The position numbers were made by a program, and so were the translations under genes. This document shows positions 5,723 to 6,477 of a DNA stretch of 6,477 nucleotides, one piece after another. The notes below the pieces were generated by a model. The model was given only the letters and a program-made list of their open reading frames with translations. It was not told the DNA's origin and did not search any database. The stretch's first letter is position 1; every line of letters begins with the position of its first letter. Source of the stretch: an uncultured Ellagibacter sp. (GTDB lineage Bacteria > Actinomycetota > Coriobacteriia > Coriobacteriales > Eggerthellaceae); NCBI GenBank assembly GCA_934613165.1, contig CAKTSW010000085.1, positions 1 to 6,477 of the forward strand, in the 5' to 3' direction.

Positions 5723-5735
5723 TGATGCTGCTGAT

Positions 5736-5754
5736 GTGCCTAGCCCATAGGCAC
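5736..5754 (-). promoter_or_regulatory. Hairpin holding a minimal Met-Gly-stop ORF with a strong ribosome binding site
   Basis: GTGCCTA and TAGGCAC form a perfect 7-bp stem with a five-base loop. In the transcript, AAAGGAGG (5757-5764) is followed after eight bases by ATG GGC TAG (5740-5748). This is therefore an excellent ribosome binding site that would start a two-codon ORF in the hairpin. A longer frame, MPDRKEVVPMG, reads from ATG 5773-5775 to the same TAG but has no good ribosome binding site. It may be a leader/regulatory element or the remains of a lost small gene. Confidence 0.4.
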
Positions 5755-5779
5755 CACCTCCTTTCGGTCGGGCATGTCG

Positions 5780-6477
5780 CTAGAATCCGCTCACGATGTC
5801 GCGCGCCCAGCTTCCGCTCTTCACGAGCGAGAGCACGAGAAGGATGCACATGGCGAGGTACTGCAGCGCGTAGGTGAGGCCGTTCGCGATGGCGTCTATC
5901 GGCGTGCCGGTACCGGGGTTCACGGCGACGATGCCGCCGAGGATCGCGGGGAAGCTGATGAGGAGCACGAGGATGATGAGGCCCGCTATGCAGACCGCCC
6001 CGAAGCTCTTCAGGTAGCCGATGCCGATCTGGCGCGTCTGGTCGAAGCCGAGGAACGCGAGCGGTATCGGGGAGAAGGCCGCCATGATGTAGAGCTGGAT
6101 GGCGCGCGCCCAGCAGACGACTAGCGCGACGATGTAGGCGATCAGCACCACCAGCCAGCTGATGACCGCCACGACCAGCAGCGCGAGGAGTGCCGAGAGG
6201 TCGTCGTCTGTTGTCACGACGGACACCGCAGCCATGTCGAGACCGCCTCCCGTGCCGAAGAGCGCCTCCACGCGGTCGATAGCGAGCCCCACGACCTCGT
6301 AGATCGCGGCCATGAGGTCGAAGCTGTGCTGGATGAGGAAGAGGAACACGGCGAAGAACACGAGCAGGAACACGACCTCCTTCACGCCCGGCATCGCCTG
6401 GTTGCCGTCCATGCGCTGCGATATCTCGATGAGCTTCAAGGTGAAGACGAGCCCGAGCACGCCGCAGCCGATGGGCA
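5780..6477 (-). CDS. VirB6/TrbL-like conjugal transfer membrane protein, C-terminal part (5' end cut)
   Basis: Polytopic inner-membrane protein, probably the channel component of the element's type IV secretion system. The frame stays open to the window edge (PIGCG precedes the GTG at 6458-6460), so that GTG is unlikely to be the true start and the N-terminus is missing. Numbering from that GTG, membrane segments lie at about 28-44, 88-115, 121-138, 152-178 and 195-213. The stretch ARAIQLYIMAAFSPIPLAFL (118-137), followed by a charged loop (FDQTRQ) and GYLKSFGAVCIAGLIIL, is typical of Gram-positive VirB6/TrbL-like proteins, whose short R-x-x-x-L-Y...SPIP motif lies before the last helices. 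It ends in TAG at 5780-5782. The 114-nt spacer to the next gene suggests the same transcript with regulatory RNA between. Another polytopic conjugation protein cannot be excluded without the missing half. Confidence 0.75.
   Translation of the reverse strand, partial: PIGCGVLGLVFTLKLIEISQRMDGNQAMPGVKEVVFLLVFFAVFLFLIQHSFDLMAAIYEVVGLAIDRVEALFGTGGGLDMAAVSVVTTDDDLSALLALLVVAVISWLVVLIAYIVALVVCWARAIQLYIMAAFSPIPLAFLGFDQTRQIGIGYLKSFGAVCIAGLIILVLLISFPAILGGIVAVNPGTGTPIDAIANGLTYALQYLAMCILLVLSLVKSGSWARDIVSGF

Noticed and set aside
6458..6460. GTG as the start of the VirB6-like protein
   Set aside because: The frame continues upstream to the window edge, the codon lies at the start of a run coding hydrophobic residues, and no Shine-Dalgarno is seen before it. 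The true start is beyond the window.
1..6477. tRNA, rRNA, CRISPR array, insertion sequence or attachment site
   Set aside because: No cloverleaf, no regularly spaced repeats beyond the two copies at 1366-1423, no transposase or integrase and no terminal inverted repeats were seen.

Overview
The window is a GC-rich stretch in which every convincing gene lies on the minus strand, so transcription runs from right to left. Gene content suggests part of an integrative conjugative element in a Gram-positive gut-type actinobacterium, most likely a member of the Coriobacteriia (Eggerthella/Gordonibacter/Adlercreutzia/Slackia-like). Three things point there: high GC with strong GC3 bias, a class B sortase with a sorted CnaB/VaFE surface protein, and a polytopic VirB6/TrbL-like mating-channel protein. 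The taxonomic call is inference, as no marker gene is present.

In transcription order: (1) the C-terminal part of a VirB6/TrbL-like membrane protein (5780-6477, cut by the window edge). (2) A 114-nt spacer with a strong orphan Shine-Dalgarno, a two-codon ORF inside a hairpin, and a second hairpin. (3) A 154-residue soluble protein of unknown function (5201-5665). Its stop codon merges into the ribosome binding site of the next gene. (4) A 1258-residue secreted, wall-anchored adhesin (1414-5190) with a signal peptide, a putative thioester head, six CnaB/SpaA-like domains, two T-Q ester (VaFE) domains, a proline-rich stalk and a YPKTG sorting signal. (5) A 103-nt spacer with twin palindromic repeats and a hairpin that overlaps a possible sequestering element for the next ribosome binding site. 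(6) A class B sortase (633-1310). (7) A 131-nt spacer with a possible 14-codon micro-ORF. (8) A 147-residue glycine/alanine-rich protein of unknown function (58-501) with markedly lower GC. Positions 1-57 lie downstream of it and hold no recognisable feature.

The simplest working model is that the membrane protein belongs to the element's type IV secretion channel. The adhesin, attached to the wall by the adjacent sortase, would give the donor cell a surface contact (to host tissue or to a mating partner). Separate RNA elements in the spacers may set the relative amounts of adhesin and sortase. The two small proteins are not recognised, and their role is inferred only from position.
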